Positions 1-12,500 of a stretch of 64,000 nt of DNA are shown here, piece after piece; positions within the stretch are counted from its first letter, which is position 1; every line of letters starts with the position of its first letter. The position numbers were made by a program, and so were the translations under genes. The notes under the pieces are model-generated. The model saw nothing but the letters and a program-made list of their open reading frames with translations, had not been told where the DNA came from and made no database searches. Origin of the DNA: Climacteris rufus. Taxonomy: Eukaryota > Chordata > Aves > Passeriformes > Climacteridae. The DNA is taken from positions 686,140 to 750,139 of the forward strand of contig VZRZ01001922.1 of assembly GCA_013398175.1 (NCBI GenBank), given 5' to 3'.

Positions 1-468
1 GTAAAACTTCTCTGAGAAAGATTACTTTCTGTTAGCTCAGGAGTGAACTATTTCTGCAGTTATCTTATCTGAGAAATTTAGTTTTCCCTTTATGTCTTTT
101 GTCTTTCTCTCTCTTTTTTTTTTTTTTTTTAAATTTTCCTTTCTCCAACCTTCTGGGCCACAGACAAGAGTTAATGTAAGTTGTAAGTTATAGCTGTGAT
201 GGCTACAGGCCTTGAGGTTCTGGGTCCATACTGTAAAATGAGTCACTAGGAGCAATCTAAGATAGTCCAATTATGGTGTTTGCTCTGAAATTGCAGTGTT
301 GCCAAAAGTTATTTTGTACTGCTTTTAGTCAGGTCTCTTGACTATTACCATAGTTAGTGTCTGATAAGTTCTTGTGCTTTATATCTTGGCTATTTCTTCT
401 TCAGTCAGAGGAAGTTTTGATTTCACTCTGCTCACACAAAAATATCATTGTGTCATTCTGTTTCCTAG
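1..468 (+). other. XDH: XDH intron, 3' part
   Basis: No coding match is seen before the acceptor TTTCCTAG ending at 468. The stretch contains a T-run at about 114-130. The preceding XDH exon is outside the window. Confidence 0.8.
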
Positions 469-565
469 GAAGCTATTGAGAAACAATCCTTTTTTAAGGC
501 TATAAAGAGGATTAATAAGGGAGATGTGAAGAAAGGATTCGAAGAATCTGATCACATTTTGGAAG
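469..565 (+). CDS. XDH: XDH coding exon (1st in window)
   Basis: Encodes EAIEKQSFFKAIKR through SDHILE plus the first base of a Gly codon. Acceptor TTTCCTAG, donor GTGAG at 566. It matches the linker region of mammalian XDH before the IYIGGQEHFY block. The following 1022-bp intron holds a 17-bp tandem duplication near 921-952 and nothing else recognised. Confidence 0.93.
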
Positions 566-3500
566 GTGAGAATAAGCAATAATAATTATTTAAAAATAGG
601 ATAGTGTGTGACAAAAGAAGTCAAGAAATGCATATGATATTGAAAGTAAGGCTTACAGGACTAAATTAATGTGATATAAAATTTCAGTCTGGTATACAGA
701 TAGCTTGTTCAAGATTTTATTGTTTCAAGCAGACCTGGATGCTGCCAGCTGTGACCCCAGAAAACACTCTTTTCAATGGAAGGACACATTTTTCTTGAGC
801 AAATATTCTACAAAGTCATTTTATTTCTTTCCTGAAATGTTTTGATAGAAGAGATTTTCCCTGTCCAGACATAGTATGGTCAAAATCTTACAGACAGCCA
901 ATTTCCTTTAATCTGGTGTACAACTGTATCTTAGGAACAACTGTATCTTAGGGACACAATGAACAGATCAGGGCCATGACTGAGAAAGGAGGTTGAGTCT
1001 GACATTTAATTGTGTGTAGCATGATTGGAAATTGTACCCTCAGCAGTGCCAGGTAAGATATCCTGGGAAAGAGCCACATGCAGTGATGCAGAGGTGATTC
1101 CCAGTTAGATCATCTTAAGGCATTTTTGGTTTCTATTTTTGTTCCCCTGTTTCAAATTCTATAACATTGTATTTTATCTTCTCAGCTAGACTATACTTGA
1201 TTTATCCTTATCTCAGTGGTGTTACCAGGTTAGTCTTGAAAGGCAGCAAATACTGCATCCTAAGGGATGTTGGATGGCATGATGTCCAGGTTTATTTTTG
1301 AAACGCCAGCCACTTGTGTCTGGGAATGAAGATTTCTAGAAAGTGGAAAGGGAGCATGTCTGGATTTTATTGTGGGGTTTTGATTTTTTGAGTTTATTTT
1401 TGTTGTTTTTCAAATGTTGAACCAGAAGTGTCAGTTTTAGAGCCAGTGATATCCAGTGCTGGGCAGTGCAAAGGGTTACCAGTTAGAACATGTCAAAAAG
1501 GCAGTAGTTTGAAGACAGCATGTGATGGGAAACACTTTATAACACCAGGGATGCCCTGTCCATGGGACATTTCTTTCCATTTTCTAGGAGAGATGTACCT
1601 TGGTGGTCAGGAACATTTCTACCTGGAAACTCACTGTACTTTAGCTGTGCCAAAGGGAGAAGATGGTGAGATGGAACTCTTTGTGTCAACCCAAAACCCA
1701 ATGAAGACACAGGTACTGTCTCATTAACCTGCTGCCTAAATGGCATTTGTTTCTCAGTTTCAATCGCAACAAATCCAATATTTGTACTGTTGAAATGGTT
1801 TCAGGAAGGCAATGTGTTGATATCTAGTTCTTAGCACCAGCTCATGCTCTGCTGTTCTGTTTTTCTTTAGGAGTTTGCTGCTAATGCACTGGGAGTGCCT
1901 TCAAATCGGGTTGTGGTTCGAGTGAAAAGAATGGGAGGAGGATTTGGAGGAAAAGAGACCAGGAGTACTATTTTGACATCTGTAGTGGCTGTTGCAGCCT
2001 TCAAGTAAGTTTGGGTGTGAGGAACAGGGCTTTTTTCCTTCAGACTGTCCCAGCCCGCCTCTTACTGGAGCACTTTCAATACTCTTCATGTCTTGTTACT
2101 GTACAACTTATAGCAAGCTTGGGTCTTCCCAAGAGAGGTGTTTAATGGGTACTTAGCTGGTAGGAGGAATTCAAACTGCTCAGAGGGGCTAAACTTATGT
2201 GGGAATATCAGCTTTTAAGGGGAAAACCCTCCTTACTCTTCTATTCCTTTGATGCTCTCTGAAAACTCTTGTATCTCAAATTATTTGCCTCTCCCTTCTA
2301 TCTCACCCCAAACCATTTCAAAATTCAGGACCAGCCAAATTTATTGTTCTGTTTAGTAGAGGTATGAGAATCTCTTCCATGTTAAAAAATCTACTACACC
2401 AGTCTTGGACCGTTGTTAGTCTGCTCTTCTGCAAACTCTCTTTGGATTTTTCCCTAGGAAGGGTGGCAGGCCTTGCAACCCACACTTTTCAAACCCCTGA
2501 AAGCTCAGGAAATTAACCTAGACTGTAACCATTTGTGAAAGGTAGATTGGAAATGTGCTTCTGCTTTCTGGAGTTTTGATGTGAGCTTGTCTTTAATTGT
2601 GCAAGTTTCTGTTCTTGTAAGTAAACATGACCTCTGAGATGACATTTGTGCCTTGCCTGTAAGTCTGCCCTTCCCAGTACTGCCCTCATAGGGGAGGATG
2701 AACCCTGCTGGCAGTGCTAGAGGGATCTTGCAACACAGCAGCAGTTTGATAAAATACTTTTGGAAGAGAACAACCAAAATGCAGCTCTGTTCTAAAATCA
2801 ACTTTTTTTTTTCTGTTCTGAGGAAATCACCTGTTTTCTCTAATTAATCAGTAATACATTTACATTCTTTCCTTCCCTTTATCTCTGCCAGCCAAACCAT
2901 TGTTTGACATCCTGGAGGTTACAAAATAACATCTGACATTCCCTAGATATTTGTACAACCTGAAGAAAGACTCTGGAAAGGCAAAACTGTTAGATAGTAA
3001 AGAGCAACTCCTGCTCTCCTCCTGTTTTCCTCCTTGGATAATAAATAAGCAAATAAAACACAAGGTCAAGTTGAAGGCTAGTTAGTACTTTACCTTGCAT
3101 TATTATATAATTCCTATGGCATTCTTGCTTTCAAAACTGAGAGAGTGCCTTGAGAAACAGTTTGGAAAACAGTGATTGTTCAGCTATTAACATCTGTTTT
3201 TATAATAAATTATTCTTTTTAATACAAGAGTGCTTTGCAAGAGTTTTCACAAACAGGTCTCAACTTCTGAGATGTTTATTTTTTTTACTCAGTCTTGCCA
3301 TTTTCTTAAGAGGAAGACACACAGCTTACCCTTACCTCTCCATTGCCACTCTGGAAAGACAAAGAGGAGAGTCTTGTTCTGCAGGAACTGTATTGTTCAT
3401 TTCAGGCTTTGCCTAAAAAATGTGTCCTTTCACAGAACTGGCCGTGCAGTGAGGTGCATGTTGGATCGAGATGAGGACATGCTGATAAGTGGTGGCAGAC

Positions 3501-6500
3501 ACCCCTTCCTGGGGAGGTACAAGGTATGCACTCACATGAGAAGAATGCATGTTGTCTCAGTGTTGTCCCCTGAGACACCAGAGAGTAGGAAGATACTGTG
3601 AAGAAACTTGTTTCTGTGGTTGCTTCACTGCTGATCTCCCATGCTGTGAAAAGGTCAGGTCACATGGGTTATAGCATTTTTCCTGTTAAAGTGCTGCAGA
3701 AGTTATTTTGGCTTGGATGGTTCCCTTCTTGTGACCTCAGCATAAATAATTCTCTCTTCCTTGCCAACAAGACTTTGCCCCTGTAGACAATTACATTGCT
3801 CTTAGAGGCTCCCCCATTCCTTTAAAATACCCTTTACACTATGATGTGTTTTATTAACTTCCTTTTTTGCTTCAATCCCCTCCAACTGATGCTGCTTTTG
3901 AAAGCAAAATCCTGTTAAGGAAATTGTGGCTGTGGTAAGTGGCCAGCACTTAATTTTGAAGAGGTCTCTGGAGCAAGATTAAGATTCATGCATGGACCCT
4001 TTACTGGGGAACTCCCTCAGTTGCTGCCTGTCCTGTGCTGCATCGGGTACAGTCAGCCTTGTGCCTCCATGAGATCCATTCAGCTTTTGGAGGGAAGCTT
4101 GACACAGAACATTTTGTAGAAAACTAATTACTGAGGAGACTCTCTTGACAGGTTGGTTTCATGAAGAATGGGAAAGTCAAGAGTCTGGAGGTGTCATACT
4201 ATAGCAATGGAGGCAACTCTGTAGACCTCTCTCATGGTGTAAGTAAAGTTTTCTGATGGCTAATTAAACAGAAGGTGTTTCTCTGTGCAACCTTTTGCTC
4301 TGACTTCAGAGGGCTATTGCCTAAAGCATTGCTTGCACATGCTGCTCTCTGACACGACTGAAAACAGACTTTCAAGTGATTTGGGACTTCTACAAATGCT
4401 TTCTGAGCCAACTGACCTGCCTTGGCATGTGCCACATAATTCTTATCAATGCTGTAATAACTCAGACTAAAAGGGGTCAAGAATGTTTGCTTTGCTTTAC
4501 AGAAGGCTGTGATGGAAAAGCTGTTGCACAATGCAAGCTGAGTGATAGTTCCCCACCCATAGGGAAAGATAGTTCCTTGGAATAAGAAGCATCCCAGTCA
4601 ATAGGCTGATCAGGGCAGAGTGCCTAAATCAACAAGCTTGTTAAGGATGGCTAAAGCTAATACCAGGTTCACAAGCACTAGGGACAAAAAAATGGGCCTA
4701 AGTTCTGAGTTTGTCTCCAAGAATTTTTGCACTGATGAATAAAAAACCTCTCCTTGTCTGTCATGTGAGTGGCCAGCTCAATAGCCTAGTGTCAGTCAGG
4801 TTCATTCTGGCTCACTTTCTCCAGTCCACTGAGTCTTTGATAAATTTCTGCAAAAATGAATCCATTTCAATAGGAAAGAACTGCAAGAGCTCTCTACCAG
4901 AGCCACATTTGATGGTAGCAATGTGGCTGGTGCTGGGCAGAGCAGAATGACAGGCAAGTGTCTTTGTATAAGCTGAGGGCCTGATTGAGAGTACATCTGT
5001 GTAAATTGTCTTTTTGACTATGTCTGAATAAGGGAACTGGAAATTGCCCCACAATGAAATAAGGCTGGGATGTATGTAATCTCCTCTCTGCTGCTGGATG
5101 TGAAATATGGGAATACAAGCCAGAAAGAAGTTCTTCCCTTTCCCAGTGTGGACAATGAGTGGACAAAAATCTCAAATCTTGCAGTTCAGATGTAGCTATT
5201 AAAAGTCTTTATTTCATATGGTTGCCCTTACTGCCATAGCCCAATGCTGAGTCACTTGATATCAGCAAGACTTTACCAGTAAAAGGTTGCTCAATATAAG
5301 GAAAACTACTTCTTCCAGACAGGTAATGGTATTTAGTAACAGTTTGTCCCAGTATGAGACAAGGGCAAAAAAAGGAATTTGAAGCTCAATCTGTCCCAGA
5401 GCCATAAGTGTCAACAGAGAAGTGTGCTTGTTGTCCTGTCCTTCAGGAGGACACTGCTGGACACTCCATTGCACATGGGAGGCAGCATTGGCTGCACTTC
5501 AGTGCTCATCCAGCTGTGTTGACTGCAGAACTGCAGGGTGCAAGAGAAAGTGCTGGTTGTTGTAAATTAGCTCCAGAGCCTCCAGTCTGGTTTTGGCACT
5601 AGTGAGAAGCCTGACATCTGATTTATGTAAAATATATCCCACCTCCATTCCTTCTCTTCACCAGGTTATGGACAGAGCCCTGTTGCATTTGGATAACTCC
5701 TACAACATCCCCAATGTCAGCAGCGTGGGCATTGTTTGCAAGACCAACTTGCCTTCCAACACAGCCTTCCGTGGCTTTGGAGGGCCCCAGGGAATGATGA
5801 TTGCTGAGTGCTGGATGAGTGACCTTGCTCGGAAGTGTGGCCTGCCACCTGAGGAGGTACAGACCCACTGACACGTTTCTGGGTGGTGCTGCCTTTGAAC
5901 AAGCTCTGAGAACTGCACACAGCCACATAAAATTTTCAAGCATAAGGACTTTTGCTTCATTTTTGCTAAGCTCTTAGTAGGATTTCAAACTTTTTGTGTG
6001 ACAGACACATTATAACACGGATTATCTTCTGTTTAGTTAAATTCCTTGGTAGCTTTAATTTTGTAATATCTGCTCTAAGGATAGATACTAAAAAAAGTCC
6101 AAAGGTACTATTACCTTAATCTACCAACAATGTACTTAAGTCCCAATCTCTGGAAATTCCCAGCCTAAATGTCTTAGTTCCTGTTTTCCCATAACAGATA
6201 TATGTTTGTTAATTCTGTTGTTCTGAAGAGAGAGCAAAGGAGTAAGGTTAGGAACCAACACACGTTAGATCTGACCCATCCTTGTCTGAAGCATTGAACT
6301 TGGCCTGTCCCTTCCATGTCTCTTTGGGAAGGTGCGGAAGCTCAATCTCTACAATGAAGGAGACACAACTCATTTTAACCAAAAGCTGGAGGGATTTACT
6401 CTACGAAGGTGCTGGGATGAATGTTTGTCAAGCTCTAGCTACCATGCCAGGAAGAAACTGATTGAAGAATTCAACAAGTAGGTGCTCTGGAGCGGCTTTG

Positions 6501-9500
6501 TTACTGGGTGACCATGTTGCCCACTAACTTCTGAAGTTCTCTTAGCAGCTGGAGGGATGTGGAATCAGATATTTATATTTGCAGAGTGACTTCTAAAAAT
6601 TTCTCTTTTTGAAATCCGTTTGTGCTCACTGTTGGAGGAAAACTCTATCAGTGAGCTGATAGCATAAATGAGGCAGGAATCAGACCTAGCATGATGTGAT
6701 TTAGTAAGTGAAACGTAGCAAGGAAGAGGAGGTCTGTTAAGTCCAGCTAGCATTTTCACATGACTATAAAGGCAGTTTGTTTAGGCTTTCCCCTACCTTA
6801 TAGTCTTTTTTAGTTGACTTGTATATACAACTGAATAATTAGTAGTCCAGACAACTGCTTCTATAATGCTTGGGGGAAACATCTTCAGTTGGACCTTCTC
6901 CCTGTTGGAACCCATAAAAAAAATCCTTTCTTTAATACAAATTAGTGATTAACTCAGTCTATATCACAGCCAAGCATTTAATTTCTACTTTAATACACAG
7001 TCAGAGGGAAGCACAGCATTGATTTCTGATAAAAGGCTCATGTGTATACGAATAATGTTCTTTCCTTGCAGGCAGAACCGCTGGAAGAAGAGAGGGATGT
7101 GCATCATTCCTACCAAATTTGGCATCAGTTTCACTGTCCCATTTCTGAATCAGGTGTGTAAATGTCATTCACCTTTCTGTTAGAAAAATTGCATTTATGG
7201 TGCCTCCCCCAGGCCCTCCTCCATTTGTACCAAGCTGGAGTTTCTTGGAGAAGTAGTAAATTAGTTAAGAAAGAACACACATTTTTCAAGCCAAAATGAG
7301 CAGCACAAAGGTTACCAGTTTATACTGCCCAAAAGACACCACAATGTAGCTACATTTCCATGGTATTGTGTTAGGTTAATTTCCCTGCCTTCCCTCTTCC
7401 TCAATAATAGAAACACTGCTCCTGTGTTTGAGCTGATTTGATGGACTGTCAGTGGTGTTAGCAAGTCCAGGTGAAGGGTGCATCTGTGTTTCACAGGGGC
7501 AGGTCTGGATTACCTCACCTGCCTTCTGAGCTGAAAATACTGCCTGGGGTTTGTTATGTTATTTGAACTTGTAGTGAGTTGGGGAGACTAAACCAAAATC
7601 ACCTCTCATGTAAACTAGTGGCTTTAGTTACACCGAAGAACAACCTTAGTCTAGTTCTGAGTGAATTCCCTCTGTAGTCTGCGAAGTACTTCACTAGTGA
7701 ATTTATGATGATTGATGTTCCCTTTTGTAGGCTGGAGCTCTGGTCCATGTGTATACAGATGGCTCTGTGTTACTTACACATGGGGGGACTGAGATGGGTC
7801 AAGGACTTCACACCAAAATGATTCAGGTAATAATAAATTTGGACTTAACTGTGTGAGACATCTTTTCAGGAAGACTACACTTACTCTACAGTATTGCCTC
7901 AGGCAGCTTGACACCTCCTCTGTGTGTAGCAAATCATGACTAATTCCTCTTCATTGTTTCAGCAGCAGTGCTAGATTTCCAGAGTATTATCACAATTGAG
8001 TGAGATTTAGAGAATTAAATGAGAATTAGATTCTTCATCATCTTAAATCTCATTATGTAGATAATGAAGGTTATGCTTACAGTTAATCTTCTCTGGCTAT
8101 TTTATTTCACCCCATAAAAGGTAGAGTTTACTTACATCTTATACAAAAATCAGCTGTATTACAAATATATTTATCTGCATATGCTAATGCCTTTGTAGTT
8201 AAAAATGCCTAAGGGAGAAACATTCATTTGGCAGGAAAATGAAAGGGAAATTTCATAGGGCTCTTGATCCTCTGATTCTTTTAATTGTTGAGAGAAGAAT
8301 TTAGTCTTACAATAGTGAAGTGAATGTCATTGTAGCACAAGCGTATGTGCTCCCACACATTCAGTCTGTGAAACACAAATGTAGTGTTGTGGTTAGTTCT
8401 CAGTCACTGAAACAACTGAGTCTGAGGAAAAGTGAAGTTTATGGTGGGAGAGGGTAGAGGCTGCAGGGGGATCCTGGCAGTGTAAGCAATGACTGACAAT
8501 GCTCGTGGATAAGAAGTGCTGCTTACCTGTTGTTTACCTTTGCTCTGCAGGTTGCTAGCAGGTCCTTGGGAGTCCCCACCTCCAAAATTTACATCAGTGA
8601 GACCAGCACAAACACTGTCCCAAATACCTCCCCAACAGCTGCATCCGTCAGTGCCGACATCAATGGAATGGCTGTCCATGTATGGAAGCTGAGTTCTTTA
8701 AAGGACTGGGTTGCAAGTGAGGGCTCCAGAGCATGAGGAGTTGATGTGTATTTATCTGTTGCTTAAGGGAAACAACCATCAAAAGGCAGTTCCAGTCTAA
8801 GGATGCCTCACAACCTCTTTACCTGTTATAACTACACTATAAATAATTATATTTTTTTCAAGCAGTTCAAAACTCTCCTTCAGTCCCTTGGTAGTTCTAA
8901 AAATAGAGTGTTTGGGATTACTCAAAATGAGCAGAACAAAGCATCCATTTAAATAGCCTAAGTAATTAATGCAGCCTTATCTATAACAAATGTGTTTTGC
9001 TGCATGTATTAATAGCAAATGGTTTGAGAGCTGTGCCCCACAACCTCTAAGTGCTGATATGCTCAGAGCAAAAGTTCTGCTGTAGCAATGACATGGTTGT
9101 GACTGTCTGCCATGGCGGACTTACCAATGCACGTATTTGCAGGGTATGTGACTTTTGCTTTTTAAAGAGGGATTTAGTACTGGCCATTCTCAGTTTGAAA
9201 GAAAAGGGCAAGTATAACCTGTAAAGTAAAATTGACTGGTTTTATTCCCTGCACAGCCTGTCTAGATAGGTTCCATTTTGGGAAGAATTTTTTTTTTCAT
9301 TGTTAAAGGATCATCTTGTAAGATATGCTAAGCTGTCTTGCTATGATTTGGTACAGATAAAGTTGATGTATAAACGGGTGGACTTTATTTTGTGTCATGG
9401 TCCAGAAAGCTCTGTGCTGAATTTGGGACTCCTTTCTGCTGTCAGCACAGCCAGTCTCCTTTATAATCCTTTTCAGTCAACATTTCTTCCTATGTAGCAG

Positions 9501-12500
9501 GACAGCCTTTAGTGAACTTCGTTCCTTTTTATGATATGCCAAAGTCCTAAAGGCAATATTGATTTAAATAGAAGGTTTTTTAAAACTCTTATAGGGCTCT
9601 TAATATTGTAAGCTGGCTATTCAAGTCTTAAAATATTTGTTCTCTCTCCCTCTCTTTGTTTTTAGAATGCATGTCAGACTATTTTAAAAAGACTTGAACC
9701 GATCAAACAGTCTAATCCAAAAGGATCCTGGGAAGACTGGGTAAGCTGTTTGTACTTGTCATGAGACAAGTGGACATTGTCAAAGATTGTTTAATTGCCA
9801 AACCATGTGTACAGGAGTCTCCCCCAGGTCTTCTGCATCTTGCTATCATAGATTTGCGCAAAGACAGTGAAACAGAAACCCAGCATGGATTTCCAAGTAA
9901 TTAAAGCTTGTAAGAGGTCACCCCCAAAACATCAGTTATTACCTTAATATGAGATTTCTCAGAATTTTGGGGCCTGCCTATAACAATATTCATTACATAA
10001 AAGTTTTCAGTGTTGCATGTATCCTTCTAGTCAGGCTATAGCCTTGGACAAAAGCAAACCTGTTTTTTAATAAAGGCATGCTTTGGCAAAGACAACTCTT
10101 TGTTGAGCTGCCATTCAGCCCCTGTAGTGCTTCTTGGCTGCAATATCTCTATACCCTCAATGAGAAGAGATTGATGGGCGGGAAGACTCTCTTCAGATCA
10201 AGCTCTGCTCTTCATCAGATGAGTTTTGAGTTTGTGATTTGGAAGTCAGGATAGAATTTACCTCACTAAAGTCAAGGTGACCTGTCAATTTAACCTTTGT
10301 CTCTGAGGCTAAAAGTCTAACCTGTAGCTGAGAGATGAACAAACAAAAGCAAGTTTTATCCTCTCCTAGTTGTTCAAGTCCTACCTTTGGTAGCTGCTGA
10401 CAGGGCTATTTGGGGAAGCAGCTGCAATCATGATGTTTGGCAGTGCTGGAGTTGGGTAGTGTGACAGCTGTCTGCCACTGGACATTTTCTACTTGAGGCC
10501 TCCTGGAAATGTGTTTGTGCAGTTATTTTGCAAGGTCTGGTTGTACAATTACTATTTTCAAACTCTTGTTCACTTTGCCAGATTAAAACTGCCTACGAGA
10601 GCTGTGTCAGCCTGTCGGCCACGGGGTTTTATAGGTGAGTGAAAATTCACACTGCAGAGGCACTCACTCGATTGCATGGATTGCATCCAAGGAAATTCTG
10701 GGAGAATGTACAGCCCCTAGCCCCCTGTCACTGCTCTAAATCAGGGCTGCATTTCCTTTGCTGCCTAGAACTGGTAAGCTGAGGTTAACAGTCTCCAGGC
10801 TGGGGAGAATTGATTCCTGATGGAGCACAGCTCTGAGGACAAGTGAATCTGGAGAAGATCTAACTTCATTCCAGCTGACCTTGGTCTGAAGAGGCATAAA
10901 TGAAATCAGAGATTTGCCTGGGGCTCTGCTCTGTGTCAGCCTTGTGACTTAGTTTTGCGCTAGAACCACCATCCAAGATAAAAGGGGGAAAGGGTTGTCC
11001 TTGAGCACAGCTGGCTAGAGTGGTATCCTGTCTGTTGTGCCATAAGCAGATACCAGTGTTTCCAGTTTTGTTCTCCCTCTTCAGACTCTTGCTGGATCCT
11101 GTGTAGGTCTGAAATGAGGCACTTCTCTCAGTCGGCTTTAATGCTGCAGGAAAACAGAGATCCATCATCTTTAAGGCAGAGGGGTTGACTTAAATAAATA
11201 AACACAGTGTTGAGAAGGAACTATTTAGGACTAAAATACACTATGAATTCATTTCTGTTGCATCTCTGAAATGTATTTTTTCTCTTAACAAAGTGACTTA
11301 TCAGTATTTTAATAAACCAGTTTTCAGATAAAGTAGGAGTAGTCAGATACAAAGTTTGCCATGAACTATGCTTAAAATCTGTTATTAGCTTAATCTAGTT
11401 TCTGCTTCAGTTTGATTATGTTCTGAAATTTAATGGCCTCAAAGAAACTCTCAAGTGCACTCAAAAGCAAAGGATTTACTACTGGATTGGTGAGAATGAG
11501 TTTATAATAGTCATCACAAGCCAAGAGTTTCACTGGAAAATAAAGATGGCTGAAATAGTTTGATAGTTTCAATCAGGTTTTGGAATACAGAGCAGCTTTA
11601 GCAGAATGCTATTTGTAGTTGTTTACAGTTTTCATTTTCGCAGGGGCTTGACAGAAGGAATGAAACAAAAGTGAATAAGGATTTTGATAAGTTGCAATGT
11701 AGTTGCATTTGTTTTTTTCACGGAATGAAATGTGATTTTGTTTTTCTTTGTATCAAGAATTCCTAATGTTGGTTACGACTTTGAGAAGAATGAAGGGACA
11801 CCATTCTCCTACTTCAGCTATGGAGTTGCTTGTTCAGAGGTTGAGATAGATTGCCTGACAGGTGACCACAAGGTGAGGGGTTCAGCAGTGAAACAACTCT
11901 ATGTTTTGGTGAGGGAAACATTCACGTGGAGTTAGAACAAATACTGGGTGTCAGCCTGTTCCTGGCTCTGTCATTGGTCTGGTGTGACCTTCAGCAAATT
12001 TCTTAACTCCTCTGTTCCACAGTGCAGCAATCTGTAAAGTGTAATAAAACAATAATTATCTACCCTGTGGGGATTTGGGGCTTAATGAATGATTGCAAAA
12101 GTTATTGGATTTGCTGAAGTATGAGATAGCAGCACTGTGTTGTCACAAAAGAACAGAAACATCCTGGAATTGAGTTAATCATTAAAAATAGCACTGAAGA
12201 CTCCTGGAAAGAAAGGAAAAAAAAAAAAAGAGAAAAATATCATCAGAATCTGACCTAGTTGGTTATACTCAGGTACAGACCAGTGATACTAGCAGCTTGG
12301 AGCTAATATTAATTGGGCCCCTTGGATCTCTGGGGAAAACTGCAGTGAGTTCCTTTGATTTACTTTTGGGGTGAACTCGGATTAAAAGTCAGTATGAAGA
12401 GTTCAGCTGAGACAGATTTTTGAACACTGTCAAAGCATGGGATAGTGTTTGGGTACTCCTCTTCACAGGAGACCATGGTGTACCAGTTTCAGTGCTCTGT

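Noticed and set aside
1428..1727. A 99-codon plus-strand frame starting in an XDH intron and running through the exon
   Set aside because: Only the part from 1588 to 1712 matches XDH. The rest is intron that happens to be open, and the splice sites fit.
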